A stretch of DNA of 64,000 nt from the NCBI RefSeq assembly GCF_001439925.1, contig NZ_LMBV01000003.1:343611-407610 (forward strand), in the 5' to 3' direction. The translations under genes were made by a program, and so were the position numbers. How positions within the stretch are numbered: position 1 is the stretch's first letter; the number at the start of each line of letters is the position of its first letter. The notes under the pieces were generated by a model that was not told the DNA's origin, searched no databases, and saw only the letters and a list, made by a program, of their open reading frames with translations. This DNA comes from Peribacillus muralis (GTDB lineage: Bacteria > Bacillota > Bacilli > Bacillales > DSM-1321). Below, in pieces: positions 27,112 through 35,967 of this stretch.

Positions 27112-27603
27112 CTACATTTTTCGCTTCCTGCTTTGACGGAAGCCTTCGTCGAGCAAGTAGCGCTCTGCCTCGATCGGGCTCTCAAAACACTCCTCTAAAT
27201 TCGAACCAGAGTACACGTTCCAGAGTTGATCTTCCCTAATAAGCGTAAGCTCCTGTTTGTCCTTGCCAATCCATGTTCCTTCAAGCCTAGCGAACTCGTT
27301 TTCTTCTTCTGGGATTTCAACCGCAGGTTCAGAAAGGTAGTCCATGCTTTTCTGGATCAACTCTTTTAATTCCGCTTCATCATAGTCACGTATATTGATA
27401 AACCCTTTACGGTCTGTGTCTTTTTTTCTCATATGTCCTGCGTAAACGAAACCATTTCCATTGGGATGCAAGTGCTGAACGACAATCTTTTTCTCCTGGA
27501 CGCTTTCTGGATAATGGAAGTTCACACGCCCCAATGAAACGTCTTTTCGCTGTAATTCCGGGAAAGTTTCGATAATGCTTAATTTTTCTTCAAATGTTAA
27601 CAA
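27112..27603 (-). CDS. Conserved hypothetical protein, 163 aa
   Basis: The product is soluble and acidic with no membrane segment. The N-terminal half (MLTFEEKLSIIETFPELQRKDVSLGRVNFHY...HLHPNGNGFVYAGH) looks like a compact alpha/beta fold. The C-terminal third contains LEGTWIGKDKQELTLIREDQLWNVYSGSNLEECFESPIEAERYLLDEGF. The start is UUG with GAGG 7 nt upstream. It stands alone between csp and the molybdate permease gene. I do not recognise a functional family. Confidence 0.7.
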   Translation of the reverse strand: MLTFEEKLSIIETFPELQRKDVSLGRVNFHYPESVQEKKIVVQHLHPNGNGFVYAGHMRKKDTDRKGFINIRDYDEAELKELIQKSMDYLSEPAVEIPEEENEFARLEGTWIGKDKQELTLIREDQLWNVYSGSNLEECFESPIEAERYLLDEGFRQSRKRKM

Positions 27604-27753
27604 ATTTCTTCCTCATTTCATTAGTTCATCTTGTTTGTCGATTATAACACAGACTGATAAGAAACAATAATCTCCCTCCAGGTAAGCGTAAGCGGGAACT
27701 TTAATTCCGGATACTGACAGCCTCTTTCTAGTTAAGCTTAGGAAAAATTCGTC

Positions 27754-28407
27754 TCATTTAATGTACGTCACGACAAAAAGCATAATGAAGGAAATGACAA
27801 TGATCATGGCTACCCACAGCCAAGCTAATATCATATTCCCGGAATCCATGGCGATATATATCGCGGTAGGAATCGTTTGTGTCTGTCCGGGGATGTTTCC
27901 GGCAAACATCAACGTCGCCCCGAATTCCCCCAATGCTCGTGCAGAACTCAATATCATTCCTGTAACGATCGATCTGACCGTCATGGGAAGTGTCACGAAC
28001 AGGAACAACGTCAACTGCCCTGCCCCGTCAACCATTGCTGCATGTTCAATTTCTTCATCTATACCTTCAAACCCTGTTTTTGCGGATTGGTACATAAGTG
28101 GAAAAGCAACCACCGAAGAGGCAATGACCGCCGCCCACCACGTGAACATTAAAGGCTGATTGAAGATGGTTTCAATGAATTTGCCTGGGAGTCCATTTTT
28201 GCCAAAGACGACGATCAGTAAAAAACCAACGACAGAGGGCGGCAAAACAAGCGGAAGTAAAAATACGGTTTCCAGCAGGACCTTCCCCCTGAACTTCTTT
28301 CTAGCCATGATTCGAGCCAGGATAATCCCTAAAATGAAAACAAGGATACCAGAGAGACCCGTCACCTGTATCGATAGCTGAACAGGTGACCAAAATTCCT
28401 TTGTCAT
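27754..28407 (-). CDS. modB: Molybdate ABC transporter permease ModB
   Basis: A 217-residue inner-membrane permease with about five helices. The cytoplasmic EAA loop that contacts the ATPase reads EIEHAAMVDGAGQLTLFLFVTLPM (about 118-141). LPPSVVGFLLIVVFGKNG and ARALGEFGATLMFAGNIPGQTQTIPTAIY are typical of ModB/CysT-type permeases. The ATG at 28407 overlaps the stop of a 34-codon frame (ATGA). Neither modA (binding protein) nor modC (ATPase) is adjacent, so the gene is an orphan here and would need partners encoded elsewhere. Confidence 0.87.
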   Translation of the reverse strand: MTKEFWSPVQLSIQVTGLSGILVFILGIILARIMARKKFRGKVLLETVFLLPLVLPPSVVGFLLIVVFGKNGLPGKFIETIFNQPLMFTWWAAVIASSVVAFPLMYQSAKTGFEGIDEEIEHAAMVDGAGQLTLFLFVTLPMTVRSIVTGMILSSARALGEFGATLMFAGNIPGQTQTIPTAIYIAMDSGNMILAWLWVAMIIVISFIMLFVVTYIK

Positions 28408-28508
28408 GCTTCTATCCACGCTTTGATATCAATGATTAACAGCTTATGTAAGTCCTTATACGCCATTCCCGACCATTCGGAATTCTGTTCTGTAAGAGCA
28501 GATTTCAT
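28404..28508 (-). CDS. Short frame (34 aa) coupled to modB
   Basis: GGGAG lies 8 nt before an ATG at 28508; the frame encodes MKSALTEQNSEWSGMAYKDL... and ends at 28404, overlapping the modB start by ATGA. It does not look like the N or C terminus of ModA that I know. It may be a small protein, a relic of the deleted upstream mod gene, or simply a device to load ribosomes onto modB. Confidence 0.4.
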   Translation of the reverse strand: MKSALTEQNSEWSGMAYKDLHKLLIIDIKAWIEA

Positions 28509-28658
28509 TTCAAGTTCTCCCTTTCTTTTTGAAATAACTTTTAAGTTTATTTTCCTTGACATCTTACTGACACATAGGAACGTTAAAGTAAGAGTATCAC
28601 AAATACAAAAATAATTTTTAACCAATACACTTTGAAACCTTGAAGGAGTCGATTTTAT

Positions 28659-29054
28659 ATGGTAACAATTTATACTACTCCAAGCAGTTTAGCCTGTCGT
28701 AAAGCAAAAGCTTGGCTTAAGAAAAACGAAATTTCCTACAATGAACGCAACCTATATTCTCAACCTCTTTCTATAGAAGAAATTAAAGAGATTTTACGTA
28801 AGACGGAGGGCGGAACAGATGAAATCATTTCGACCCGGTCCAAAAAATTCAAAAGCTTGAATATCGATATAAATAATACTCCACTAAATGATCTTTGCAA
28901 GCTCATTCAAGATAACCCGGATTTACTTCGCCGTCCGATCATCTTCGACCATAAGAACCTGCACGCAGGTTATAACGAAGAAGAAATGGGGCGCTTCCTC
29001 CCAAGGAAGGTCAGACATGTACAATTATGGAGGGCAATCAGCCAGCTGGCATAA
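28659..29054 (+). CDS. Spx paralogue lacking the first redox cysteine
   Basis: The 131-residue ArsC/Spx-fold protein closely follows Spx: [32 protein letters not shown] (with the Arg/Ser contact region near 52-60), [12 protein letters not shown] and [16 protein letters not shown]. Spx binds the RNA polymerase alpha C-terminal domain and is switched on by a Cys10-Cys13 disulfide. Here the motif reads PSSLACRK: position 10 is Ser and only Cys13 remains, so no disulfide can form. GAAGGAG precedes the ATG. Its own terminator follows. Redox-independent Spx-like activity is my inference. Confidence 0.85.
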   Translation: MVTIYTTPSSLACRKAKAWLKKNEISYNERNLYSQPLSIEEIKEILRKTEGGTDEIISTRSKKFKSLNIDINNTPLNDLCKLIQDNPDLLRRPIIFDHKNLHAGYNEEEMGRFLPRKVRHVQLWRAISQLA

Positions 29055-29081
29055 GCAACACACCACAACCATAACTTAACT

Positions 29082-29115
29082 AAAAGGGTTGTCCATTGAA
29101 TTGGACAACCCTTTT
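29082..29115. terminator. Bidirectional terminator between the spx paralogue and the kinase
   Basis: A 14-bp perfect stem, AAAAGGGTTGTCCA and its complement, around a 6-nt loop. Confidence 0.88.
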
Positions 29116-30552
29116 TTATCCTTGATCCGCCTTCTCAAGGATGATCGTAAAGGTGGTACCCAGTTGGTTGCTATCCTTCAGTATGAGATCACCTTTTTGT
29201 GCCTTGGCTAACATCTTACTGAATGGCAGTCCCAAGCCTAAACCACGCACCTTCAACTTTTTGTTTTCACCTCGGTAAAAAGGTTCAAACACATACTGCT
29301 GTTCATGTTCCGGGATTCCTCGACCACTATCCTGTACATCCATACAAATTCGGTTGTCATCTTTTTCATAAAGGTCTATCGTTATTTTTCCGTTGCCATC
29401 AAGTGCATGTCTCGCATTATTCAAAAGGTTAATGACGATCTGCTGCATTCGTAATGAATCTATTTGACCAAAGAGAGGTTCATCAGGAACTTTTATATCA
29501 AGCGAGAAGGCCTGCTCATCATCCTGAGTCACCTTCCAGCGATAGGCGATTTCCTGAACGAATATATTTATGTTTTCTTTTTGCACCCGAATTTTAAATG
29601 CGCCTGCCGAGATGGCATTATAATTAAGCAAATCTTCAATCATACCTTGGAGGCGTTGGGTTTCCTTTAAGGAAATATCCAAGAACTCCTTACTCTGCTC
29701 TCCCGTGACGACGTCATCCTTAACCGCTTGTATAAGCCCGCTGATGGAGGTGACCGGGGTTTTTAAATCATGGGTTACACCTGCAAGCAATTCTGCCCGC
29801 AACTTCTCCATCACCTTCAATCGATTCGTCATTTCCCTGAAAGATTTTATGAGTTCATAGATTTCTTCTTCCTTGATTTCCTCTTCCTCTTTGAAGTGGA
29901 TATCATAGTTGCCTTCACGGACTTGGACGGCTGCGTTCGCTACATCTTGGATAGGTCTTGAAATCTGCCGCGAAAGATAATAAATGACTCCCGTCCCCAA
30001 AATTAACAACCCCCCAATCATGATTGCCAATAAGCCATGATCTTGGTTAATTTCCTTTAAAGCTCCTTCTTCCTGGGCAATGACCACCCAACCTCTCGTT
30101 TCATCATCAAAGGTGATCGGAGATTTGACGACATACACTTTATTGTCGGAAATCTTGACCTTCTGAATAAGTTCCCTGTTTTTCATGATGACGTCAGGAA
30201 GTTTATTTTCATCTGGATCGATATACAATTGAGGCATCGTATAAATGATGCTGCCATCAGGGTCGACGATATAGATGATTGGCTGCTGGTTCAAGTGAAG
30301 GATTTTCTCCCTTTCCTCAACAATCTCCGAAAGGACCGGACCCACGACGATTTGGCCATTTTCCTTTATCGCCCTGTCGGATGTTTCATCAGCTAAATAC
30401 TTAAGGAGGCTAAGCCTATATTCCAATGCTGTTTTTTCCATCCACCACAAGGAAAAAACAGACAATAATATCAAACCTGAAATCAAGGTCAATACGTATC
30501 TTTTCGTCCAATAGCGTTGTAAAGTCGTTCTTTTTTTAGTTTTCATAGACAC
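29116..30552 (-). CDS. Membrane sensor histidine kinase
   Basis: The 478-residue kinase has a first membrane helix (about 18-37), an extracellular sensor domain (about 40-170, PAS/Cache-like, with IYIVDPDGSIIYTMP), and a second helix (174-193). A HAMP domain (194-246), HisKA with the phospho-His261 in GVTHDLKTPVTSI and HATPase_c (NLLNNARHAL, DSGRGIP, GLGLGLPFSK) follow. The start overlaps the end of the response regulator gene by 17 nt (GTG at 30552; an ATG at 30546 is an alternative), so the two are coupled. The signal is unknown; no transporter target is adjacent. Confidence 0.88.
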   Translation of the reverse strand: MSMKTKKRTTLQRYWTKRYVLTLISGLILLSVFSLWWMEKTALEYRLSLLKYLADETSDRAIKENGQIVVGPVLSEIVEEREKILHLNQQPIIYIVDPDGSIIYTMPQLYIDPDENKLPDVIMKNRELIQKVKISDNKVYVVKSPITFDDETRGWVVIAQEEGALKEINQDHGLLAIMIGGLLILGTGVIYYLSRQISRPIQDVANAAVQVREGNYDIHFKEEEEIKEEEIYELIKSFREMTNRLKVMEKLRAELLAGVTHDLKTPVTSISGLIQAVKDDVVTGEQSKEFLDISLKETQRLQGMIEDLLNYNAISAGAFKIRVQKENINIFVQEIAYRWKVTQDDEQAFSLDIKVPDEPLFGQIDSLRMQQIVINLLNNARHALDGNGKITIDLYEKDDNRICMDVQDSGRGIPEHEQQYVFEPFYRGENKKLKVRGLGLGLPFSKMLAKAQKGDLILKDSNQLGTTFTIILEKADQG

Positions 30553-31234
30553 TTAATTGATACCCCAATCCACGCAACGTTTTGATTTCCCCCTCCGTTG
30601 CAGGCCATGCATCGATGGCTTTTCTGATTCGTTTGATCGCAAGGTCGACGGCACGGTCACTGCCATCATAATCCATCCCCCATACTTGATCGAGCAACTG
30701 CTCTCTCGTGAAGATTTGATTGGGATGTTTAGCGAAAAAAATGAGTAGCGACAAATCACGTGGCGTCAAGTTTATCTCTTCCTGATTCAATTGCACCGTA
30801 TAAGACTGATCATCGATGGTTAAACTCCCAAATTCATGTACATGCTGGACATGTCCAGCATCCTCTGCGACCATATGCGATCTTCTTAAAACGGCATGCA
30901 CCCGTGCAACTACTTCCTCTGCTACAAAGGGCTTGGAGATATAATCATCCGCACCTGACTTGAATCCTGATAATCGGTAATCAACATCGTTAAGTGCCGT
31001 CAACATGATAACCGGGCATGTATCATCCTCGCGAATTTCCTTCAATATATCCCAGCCTTCCTTTCCTGGCAGCATGACATCAAGCAGAACAAGATCTGGA
31101 TCACTTTCCTCAAAAACCGGTATCGCCTTAAGCCCATCGTACACCTGGATCACAGTAAAGCCTTCACGCTCTAAATATGCTTTCAACACCATTGAAATGG
31201 ATATTTCATCTTCTACAATCAGAATTTTCTTCAC
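30536..31234 (-). CDS. OmpR/PhoB-family response regulator
   Basis: The 232-residue regulator has a receiver domain (1-118) with the acidic pocket VEDE, phospho-acceptor Asp52 in LLDVMLPG, Thr in VIMLTAL and Lys in YISKPF. A winged-helix DNA-binding domain follows (about 135-230, LTPRDLSLLIFFAKHPNQIFTREQLLDQVWG). It is the first gene of a regulator-kinase pair; the kinase gene overlaps its 3' end. Confidence 0.92.
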   Translation of the reverse strand: MKKILIVEDEISISMVLKAYLEREGFTVIQVYDGLKAIPVFEESDPDLVLLDVMLPGKEGWDILKEIREDDTCPVIMLTALNDVDYRLSGFKSGADDYISKPFVAEEVVARVHAVLRRSHMVAEDAGHVQHVHEFGSLTIDDQSYTVQLNQEEINLTPRDLSLLIFFAKHPNQIFTREQLLDQVWGMDYDGSDRAVDLAIKRIRKAIDAWPATEGEIKTLRGLGYQLSVYEN

Positions 31235-31410
31235 TTAAGGATTCCTCCTTCCTGAATTATAGTGGAATCGTTTTATTTATAGTAACGATTGCGCTTTTTT
31301 CCTCCATCCTATCCTTTTAATGTGTCAGGAATATGTTCGTGGCAAAATTTATTGAATAAACACAAATCGTACAAGGTGACTCCATGTCCCATTACTTAAG
31401 ACAACTTTAA
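31235..31410. other. Spacer upstream of the two-component genes
   Basis: AT-rich spacer of about 175 bp between the czcD 3' end and the regulator start; it should hold the minus-strand promoter of the two-component operon. No gene seen. Confidence 0.4.
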
Positions 31411-31411
31411 G

Positions 31412-31440
31412 AGACCGGCTCAGGTTAGAGCCAGCCACCC
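31412..31440 (-). terminator. Probable terminator of the CDF (CzcD) gene
   Basis: On the minus strand GGCTGGCTC pairs with GAGCCGGTC around a 6-nt loop, with a modest T content after it. Confidence 0.45.
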
Positions 31441-31442
31441 GT

Positions 31443-32372
31443 TTAATTGCAAGTCTCGTGTGGATTCGGACAGCCCGCTTCCTGCCTTTCCACTTGTATC
31501 GTGCTATGTTCAATTCCAAACTGATCGTGAAGCAGCTTTTGCGCTTCCGCTAAAACTGTATCGTGATTGCCGCTCTTATCTATGACAACATGACAGCTCA
31601 TTGTCAAAAAACCCGAGGTAATCGTCCAAATATGGAGGTCATGGACATTTGTTACACTGCCCAATCCAAGCAAGGATGTTTTTACATCATCAACATCAAC
31701 TTGATAGGGTGTACCCTCCATCAAAATATGGAAGGAATCCCTCACTACCCGACAACCGCTAATAATAATTAAAAATGCAACGATGATGCTGGCAATCGGA
31801 TCTGCCACTCCCCAATCGAATAAATATATCAACAGTGCAGCAGCGATGGCGCCGACAGATCCAAGCATATCACCAATCACATGTAAAAAGGCACTTCGTA
31901 CATTTAAATTATCTTCTTTATCCCCGCTCATCAAAATCCATGCGGCAATGACGTTAACGAGTAAACCAATAATTGAAATCATCAGCATTCCCAGGCTTTG
32001 CACCTCAGGTGGATTCACGAACCTCTTGATCGCCTCCACAAAAATGAATACGGAAATCACGATCAGGGTCAATCCATTTAAGCAGGCAGCGATGATTTCA
32101 AACCGTTTATATCCATATGATTTGGATGATGTCGCTTTTCTCTCACCAAGCCTTATGGCTGTATAACTCAGCCCTAAAGCTGCGGCATCGCTAAGCATGT
32201 GACCTGCATCCGACAATAATGCCAGACTATTTGTCAGGAATCCGCCAATAACCTCCACTACCATAAATGTGGAGATCAATATGAAGGATGCCAACAATGC
32301 TTTTTTATTATTTGAATGATGATGGTGGTGACCGTGCCCATGCTCATGAGAGTGCCCATGATGTTGTCCCAT
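31443..32372 (-). CDS. czcD: CzcD-type zinc/cobalt/cadmium CDF exporter
   Basis: This 309-residue CDF antiporter begins with a His-rich cytosolic tail (two thirds His in residues 4-19). Six helices follow, with HxxxD metal sites in AGHMLSDAA (about 59) and HVIGDMLGS (about 165), then a C-terminal dimer domain. The HxxxD sites and His tail fit Zn2+ (also Co/Cd) export, in contrast to the Mn-type CDF at 460-1347. GGAGGAGGG precedes the ATG. No CzrA/ArsR-type repressor is adjacent. Confidence 0.9.
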   Translation of the reverse strand: MGQHHGHSHEHGHGHHHHHSNNKKALLASFILISTFMVVEVIGGFLTNSLALLSDAGHMLSDAAALGLSYTAIRLGERKATSSKSYGYKRFEIIAACLNGLTLIVISVFIFVEAIKRFVNPPEVQSLGMLMISIIGLLVNVIAAWILMSGDKEDNLNVRSAFLHVIGDMLGSVGAIAAALLIYLFDWGVADPIASIIVAFLIIISGCRVVRDSFHILMEGTPYQVDVDDVKTSLLGLGSVTNVHDLHIWTITSGFLTMSCHVVIDKSGNHDTVLAEAQKLLHDQFGIEHSTIQVERQEAGCPNPHETCN

Positions 32373-32464
32373 CCCATCCCTCCTCCCGGATTTAAAACTT
32401 ATATATAGTATGGGATAAATTCAGAAGTGTTTCAAATGATTACTTTGCCTCCAACCGTTCAAAA

Positions 32465-32501
32465 GTTAAAAATAAACGCTACAGACATTTCCTGCAGCGT
32501 T
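32465..32501 (-). terminator. Terminator of the 43-aa gene
   Basis: On the minus strand AACGCTGCAG pairs with CTGTAGCGTT (one mismatch) and is followed by ATTTTT. Confidence 0.7.
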
Positions 32502-32511
32502 GTCTACCCAT

Positions 32512-32643
32512 TTATTCTTCCTCTTTCATCGTATCATCGACTATGGCATACAAATCTTTATTGAACAATTCATTATTGCAGACAAGACTATGCTGTTCCA
32601 TCTCTTCTTGCTCTGAATTTCTTACCGATCCTTTTTCCTTCAT
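32512..32643 (-). CDS. Small acidic hypothetical protein, 43 aa
   Basis: A 43-codon frame with a perfect GGAGG 6 nt before its ATG and a terminator just after its stop. The product is very acidic (many Glu, Asp), starts MKEKGSVRNSEQEE, contains one Cys and ends DDTMKEEE. It has no membrane segment and no recognisable family. Gene-like signals on both sides support it. Confidence 0.6.
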   Translation of the reverse strand: MKEKGSVRNSEQEEMEQHSLVCNNELFNKDLYAIVDDTMKEEE

Positions 32644-32746
32644 GACCTACCTCCAGCATAACAATGTTTTGCCTATTATCGTATCCACAGGCATGTACCT
32701 TTATGCTTTAACAATTGCCCCTATCCGATGGTAATGCTTAAAGGCA

Positions 32747-33490
32747 TCACACCTTCTGCCCTCCATGGAAGGCTTGAATAATGAAGTCTCGCTCTGGAAC
32801 TTGCATGCTTTTATATGACAACAGGAACGATGAATTATCATAGGAAACCTTTTCAAGATCTATCTGAATCCCTGTTTTTTCAATCGTGACAATCGCGTAC
32901 GGAGCCATTGGTTCAACCGTACAGCCTAGCGATCCTGGATTGAGGAATATTGTACGATCATTTTTGAAATGATGTGTAGGGTGATGATGTCCAAATCCGA
33001 TTAGTTCGTGATGTTGATCTTTAAAAAGTTTTTCTAAATTGTGTAATGAGGGTTCAACGATTTTACTAAATGGGTTCTTACTTATATGCTCAGCCATGTT
33101 ATTAGATTCCATGTGATAATGAGTGAGGTAAACGGAGTGATCATGAATGATATGCTCAATTGTGCGGGGCAACTCTTCAAGCTTGGTTATGAAATTTGGA
33201 TGCATTCTTTTCGCTATCCACTCATGATGCTCCCTGACATGAATGTGTCCGTCAGGATGTGGCTCCCCTTTAATGATGGCCAGCACAGCTTCATCGTGAT
33301 TTCCAGTGAGCATCGATAGATCGTTCCTTGAAAATAAAAGCTCAAGGACTTCATTTGTATCCGGGCCAATGCCCACCATATCCCCTAAGCAATAGATATG
33401 ATCTATTTCATCCATTTGATCTATTTCATTAAGGACGGCATTCAACGCCGAGGCATTCCCGTGGACATCCGTAATAATCGCAACTTTCAT
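32747..33490 (-). CDS. Metallophosphoesterase (YfcE/DUF2436-type phosphodiesterase)
   Basis: This 247-residue calcineurin-like phosphoesterase has the five metal-binding motifs in order: DVHGN (8-12), GDMVG (about 40), GNHDE (about 65), THYH (about 120) and GFGHHHPTHH (about 161-170). This subgroup hydrolyses phosphodiesters or phosphoproteins with Mn2+; the natural substrate is unknown. I start at the ATG of MKVAIITD (33490) with AAGGGG upstream; an ATG at 33502 sits on top of that site. It stands alone. Confidence 0.85.
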   Translation of the reverse strand: MKVAIITDVHGNASALNAVLNEIDQMDEIDHIYCLGDMVGIGPDTNEVLELLFSRNDLSMLTGNHDEAVLAIIKGEPHPDGHIHVREHHEWIAKRMHPNFITKLEELPRTIEHIIHDHSVYLTHYHMESNNMAEHISKNPFSKIVEPSLHNLEKLFKDQHHELIGFGHHHPTHHFKNDRTIFLNPGSLGCTVEPMAPYAIVTIEKTGIQIDLEKVSYDNSSFLLSYKSMQVPERDFIIQAFHGGQKV

Positions 33491-33705
33491 AACTAATGTC
33501 ATCCCCTTCCCCCATCATCCGTATGGTATATTATAACATTTAAACCGGAATCAAAAAAATATTCGGGCTTATTTCCCCTGATCTGCACACGCCCATTTTT
33601 AAAGAATCAGCAAACACTTCGGCCTAGAATACATAGTATGAAGTATTCCCGGTGAAGATGTTTTGCTAGGTATGTAAGTTATAAAATGTATGAGGAGGAA
33701 ATTAA

Positions 33706-33858
33706 ATGGGTGGAAATGGTAATGATTGTGGCGGCTACGGCGGCTTCGATAACGGATTTGCTTTACTGATCGTATTATTCATTTTGTTAATCATCATTGG
33801 ATGCAGTTGGGGATTCGGTGGCGGTGGCAGCGGCGGCGGCTACGGTGGCTTCTGCTAA
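33706..33858 (+). CDS. YjcZ/SscA-family small sporulation protein, 50 aa
   Basis: The short protein has a glycine-rich start (MGGNGNDCGGYGGF), a single hydrophobic helix (FALLIVLFILLIIIG) and a Gly/Ser/Tyr-rich tail ending in Cys. This is the layout of the YjcZ family, which includes the spore coat assembly factor SscA. GAGGAGG precedes the ATG and a terminator follows. Expression late in sporulation is expected from the family; I did not identify a SigE/SigK promoter. Confidence 0.82.
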   Translation: MGGNGNDCGGYGGFDNGFALLIVLFILLIIIGCSWGFGGGGSGGGYGGFC

Positions 33859-33873
33859 TTAAACATAAATGAA

Positions 33874-33902
33874 AAAGGCGCCTTCTCAGGGCGCCTTCTT
33901 TG
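33874..33902. terminator. Terminator of the yjcZ-type gene
   Basis: AAGGCGCC pairs with GGCGCCTT around a 7-nt loop. It also lies just beyond the stop of the convergent dedA gene. Confidence 0.75.
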
Positions 33903-34514
33903 TTATTGATTGACCTTCAGTTTTTGTTTTTGCTTTTGTTTTTGAGCCTTCATAACGAACCAAATAACGATAAGTGCAATCGGGATAAGCAGGAAATTCG
34001 CGTATTGGGAAAAGATAGCTCCTGCCTGTTCCCATCTAGGACCCAACTTATATCCTAAATAAACATAGACGCTTGTAACAGGAAGCATCGCCAAATAGGT
34101 AAATAATATGAATTTCCAAACACTCATTTTCAGCATTCCGCATGGAAGCGATACCGCCGTACGGATTCCAGGTACAAACCGTCCAAAGAAGGCGATTCCC
34201 CCACCATACCTTTCAAAGAATCGATCCGCTTTATTCAACTGCTCGTCATTAACCAGAAAGTATTTACCAAACTTCAACACTAGCGGTCTACCGCCATATT
34301 TCCCTAAAGCATAAAGCGTAAGCGGCCCCGTTACCCCGCCAATCGAGCCGGCGAGAATGGTCAAGTAAATATTCATATCACCTTGATAAACCCAGTAACC
34401 TGCCAAGGGCAGGACTATTTCAGCAGGAATGAATTCAAAGGTCAATGCCAGCATCACACCGAAATAAGATAACGATTTAAATGCTTCAATCATATCCATT
34501 ATTAAAGTTTCCAT
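33903..34514 (-). CDS. DedA family membrane protein, second copy
   Basis: The 203-residue DedA/VTT protein has the conserved FFGRFVPGIRTAVSLPCG block (about 108-125), the early TFEFIPAEIVLPLAGY segment, and a Lys/Gln-rich C-terminal tail (KAQKQKQKQKLK). The start is at 34514, with GGAG 6 nt upstream; the longer frame to 34565 has no site. It differs clearly from the DedA at 4769-5401 in this window. A lipid-carrier flippase role is typical of the family. Confidence 0.85.
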   Translation of the reverse strand: METLIMDMIEAFKSLSYFGVMLALTFEFIPAEIVLPLAGYWVYQGDMNIYLTILAGSIGGVTGPLTLYALGKYGGRPLVLKFGKYFLVNDEQLNKADRFFERYGGGIAFFGRFVPGIRTAVSLPCGMLKMSVWKFILFTYLAMLPVTSVYVYLGYKLGPRWEQAGAIFSQYANFLLIPIALIVIWFVMKAQKQKQKQKLKVNQ

Positions 34515-34800
34515 TGATTTCTCCGTTTCAGTCTTTTTACATATTATAAGGCTCCGCCTATACAAGAATTGGCGAAGTCCTTGATTTCAAAAAGGACATT
34601 TTCCATTGTATCACAAGTTCAATCGCAAGTTTTCATAATCTAATGGAGGAATTGGACTTTGGTCGTTTCATTCAACTGCACTTCTGCATTAGTCTTAATA
34701 TAATCGTATCGACTATACAAAGAAAACGAGTCAAACACCCAATTGACGAGTATATTGCAGGAAAGAGTTATATCAACTATTTTATCGAGGACAGTAACCT

Positions 34801-34836
34801 AAAAAAGATGCCGTCTGCAAACTACAGACAGCATCT
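34801..34836 (-). terminator. Terminator of the second nitronate monooxygenase gene
   Basis: GATGCTGTCTG pairs with CAGACGGCATC on the minus strand and is followed by T6. Plus-strand frames across this spot are therefore unlikely genes. Confidence 0.8.
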
Positions 34837-34921
34837 CGTTCATGTTCCTAGTTTTTTTAATAATCCTTTAGATTGGTACACCTTGGATCGTCTCTGCTAA
34901 GTCGGCATCCTCCTCCAAAAG

Positions 34922-35887
34922 TTAAATCATGAAGGGCGTGGAAAACCTGGCTAATCCTTCCTCGATTTGTTTTTTGGCATCGGTCATCATGCCATCAAGC
35001 AATTCCTGAACCGTGGGGATGTCATCAATCAACCCTGCTACCTGGCCGCTATTCATAAACCCATCGTGAATATCCCCATACATTGCACCATTTATATGAT
35101 GCACTTCAGATGTCATTTCACGATATGTCATTGGCGACAGACCTTGTTTTTCCAAATCAAGGATTTTTTCCGGATATGGGGCCTTCAATACTCTTCTAAC
35201 CTGGCCAACCGACCTGCCCAATATACACGTATCATTGCCAAAAGCTTCAATTAGTTTCTGTTTGTAGGATGGATGGAAAGGGGCTTCCTTCGTGGCGATA
35301 AGCCTCGTTCCTAACTGGACTCCTGAGGCACCCAGCATCAAGGCTGCTGCCACTCCTTGTCCGTTGCCAATCCCTCCAGCCGCCAATACCGGCAGCTTCA
35401 CATGTTTGCTAATTTGCGGAATGAGGGTAAAGGTCGTCAATTCCAGACTTGAATTAATTCCGGCAGCCTCAAACCCTTCTGCAACCAAAACATCAGCCCC
35501 GGCAGCCTCTGCTTTTTGGGCATGCTTGACAGATGCCACGATAGCAATCACCTTTACCTTCTTTTTTTGAAAGGACGGAATGTAAGGGGCAGGATTTCCT
35601 GCCGACAAGGAAACGACAGGTATATCATATTTTAGGACAAGATCGATTAGCTCTTCTGTATAGGGATTAACATTTATCGGAATGTTCAGCGCAAAATTTT
35701 TATTCGTCTTCTCCTTCGTTTCCAAAATGATGGCTTCCACCTGTCCAGGGGTCATCGTACCGCAGCCGATCGTCCCAAGGCCCCCTGCGTTGGATACTGC
35801 AGCCGCTAGATCTGCATTGCTTATATTCCCCATGCCGCCTTGAATAATTGGATATTTAATCGAAAAAAGCTCGCAAATATATTTCAC
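34922..35887 (-). CDS. Nitronate monooxygenase family protein, copy 2
   Basis: A 321-residue FMN-dependent TIM-barrel protein of the nitronate monooxygenase/FabK-like group: YPIIQGGMGNISNADLAAAVSNAGGLGTIGCG, VAEGFEAAGINS, LPVLAAGGIGNG and GVQLGTRLIATKEAP. It lacks the His of the GGHxG motif seen in copy 1 (AAGINS instead), so its chemistry may differ. The start is GTG at 35887 with GGAGGGG 5 nt upstream; the ATG-initiated longer frame to 35953 overlaps the paaY promoter. It is divergent from paaY, and may or may not belong to phenylacetate metabolism. Confidence 0.82.
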   Translation of the reverse strand: MKYICELFSIKYPIIQGGMGNISNADLAAAVSNAGGLGTIGCGTMTPGQVEAIILETKEKTNKNFALNIPINVNPYTEELIDLVLKYDIPVVSLSAGNPAPYIPSFQKKKVKVIAIVASVKHAQKAEAAGADVLVAEGFEAAGINSSLELTTFTLIPQISKHVKLPVLAAGGIGNGQGVAAALMLGASGVQLGTRLIATKEAPFHPSYKQKLIEAFGNDTCILGRSVGQVRRVLKAPYPEKILDLEKQGLSPMTYREMTSEVHHINGAMYGDIHDGFMNSGQVAGLIDDIPTVQELLDGMMTDAKKQIEEGLARFSTPFMI

Positions 35888-35967
35888 TTTTTCCCCTCCC
35901 TGTCCATTTAATGTTATACTATAATCATTAGAAAAACAATTCTGACTTTTCAAAAAGGAGCGAGACT

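Noticed and set aside
29151..29170. T-box-like GGTGGTACC sequence
   Set aside because: It lies inside the histidine kinase gene on the non-template side and no other T-box elements surround it.
34643..34900. 85-codon plus-strand frame after the dedA gene
   Set aside because: It crosses the minus-strand terminator of the nitronate monooxygenase gene and lacks a ribosome binding site.
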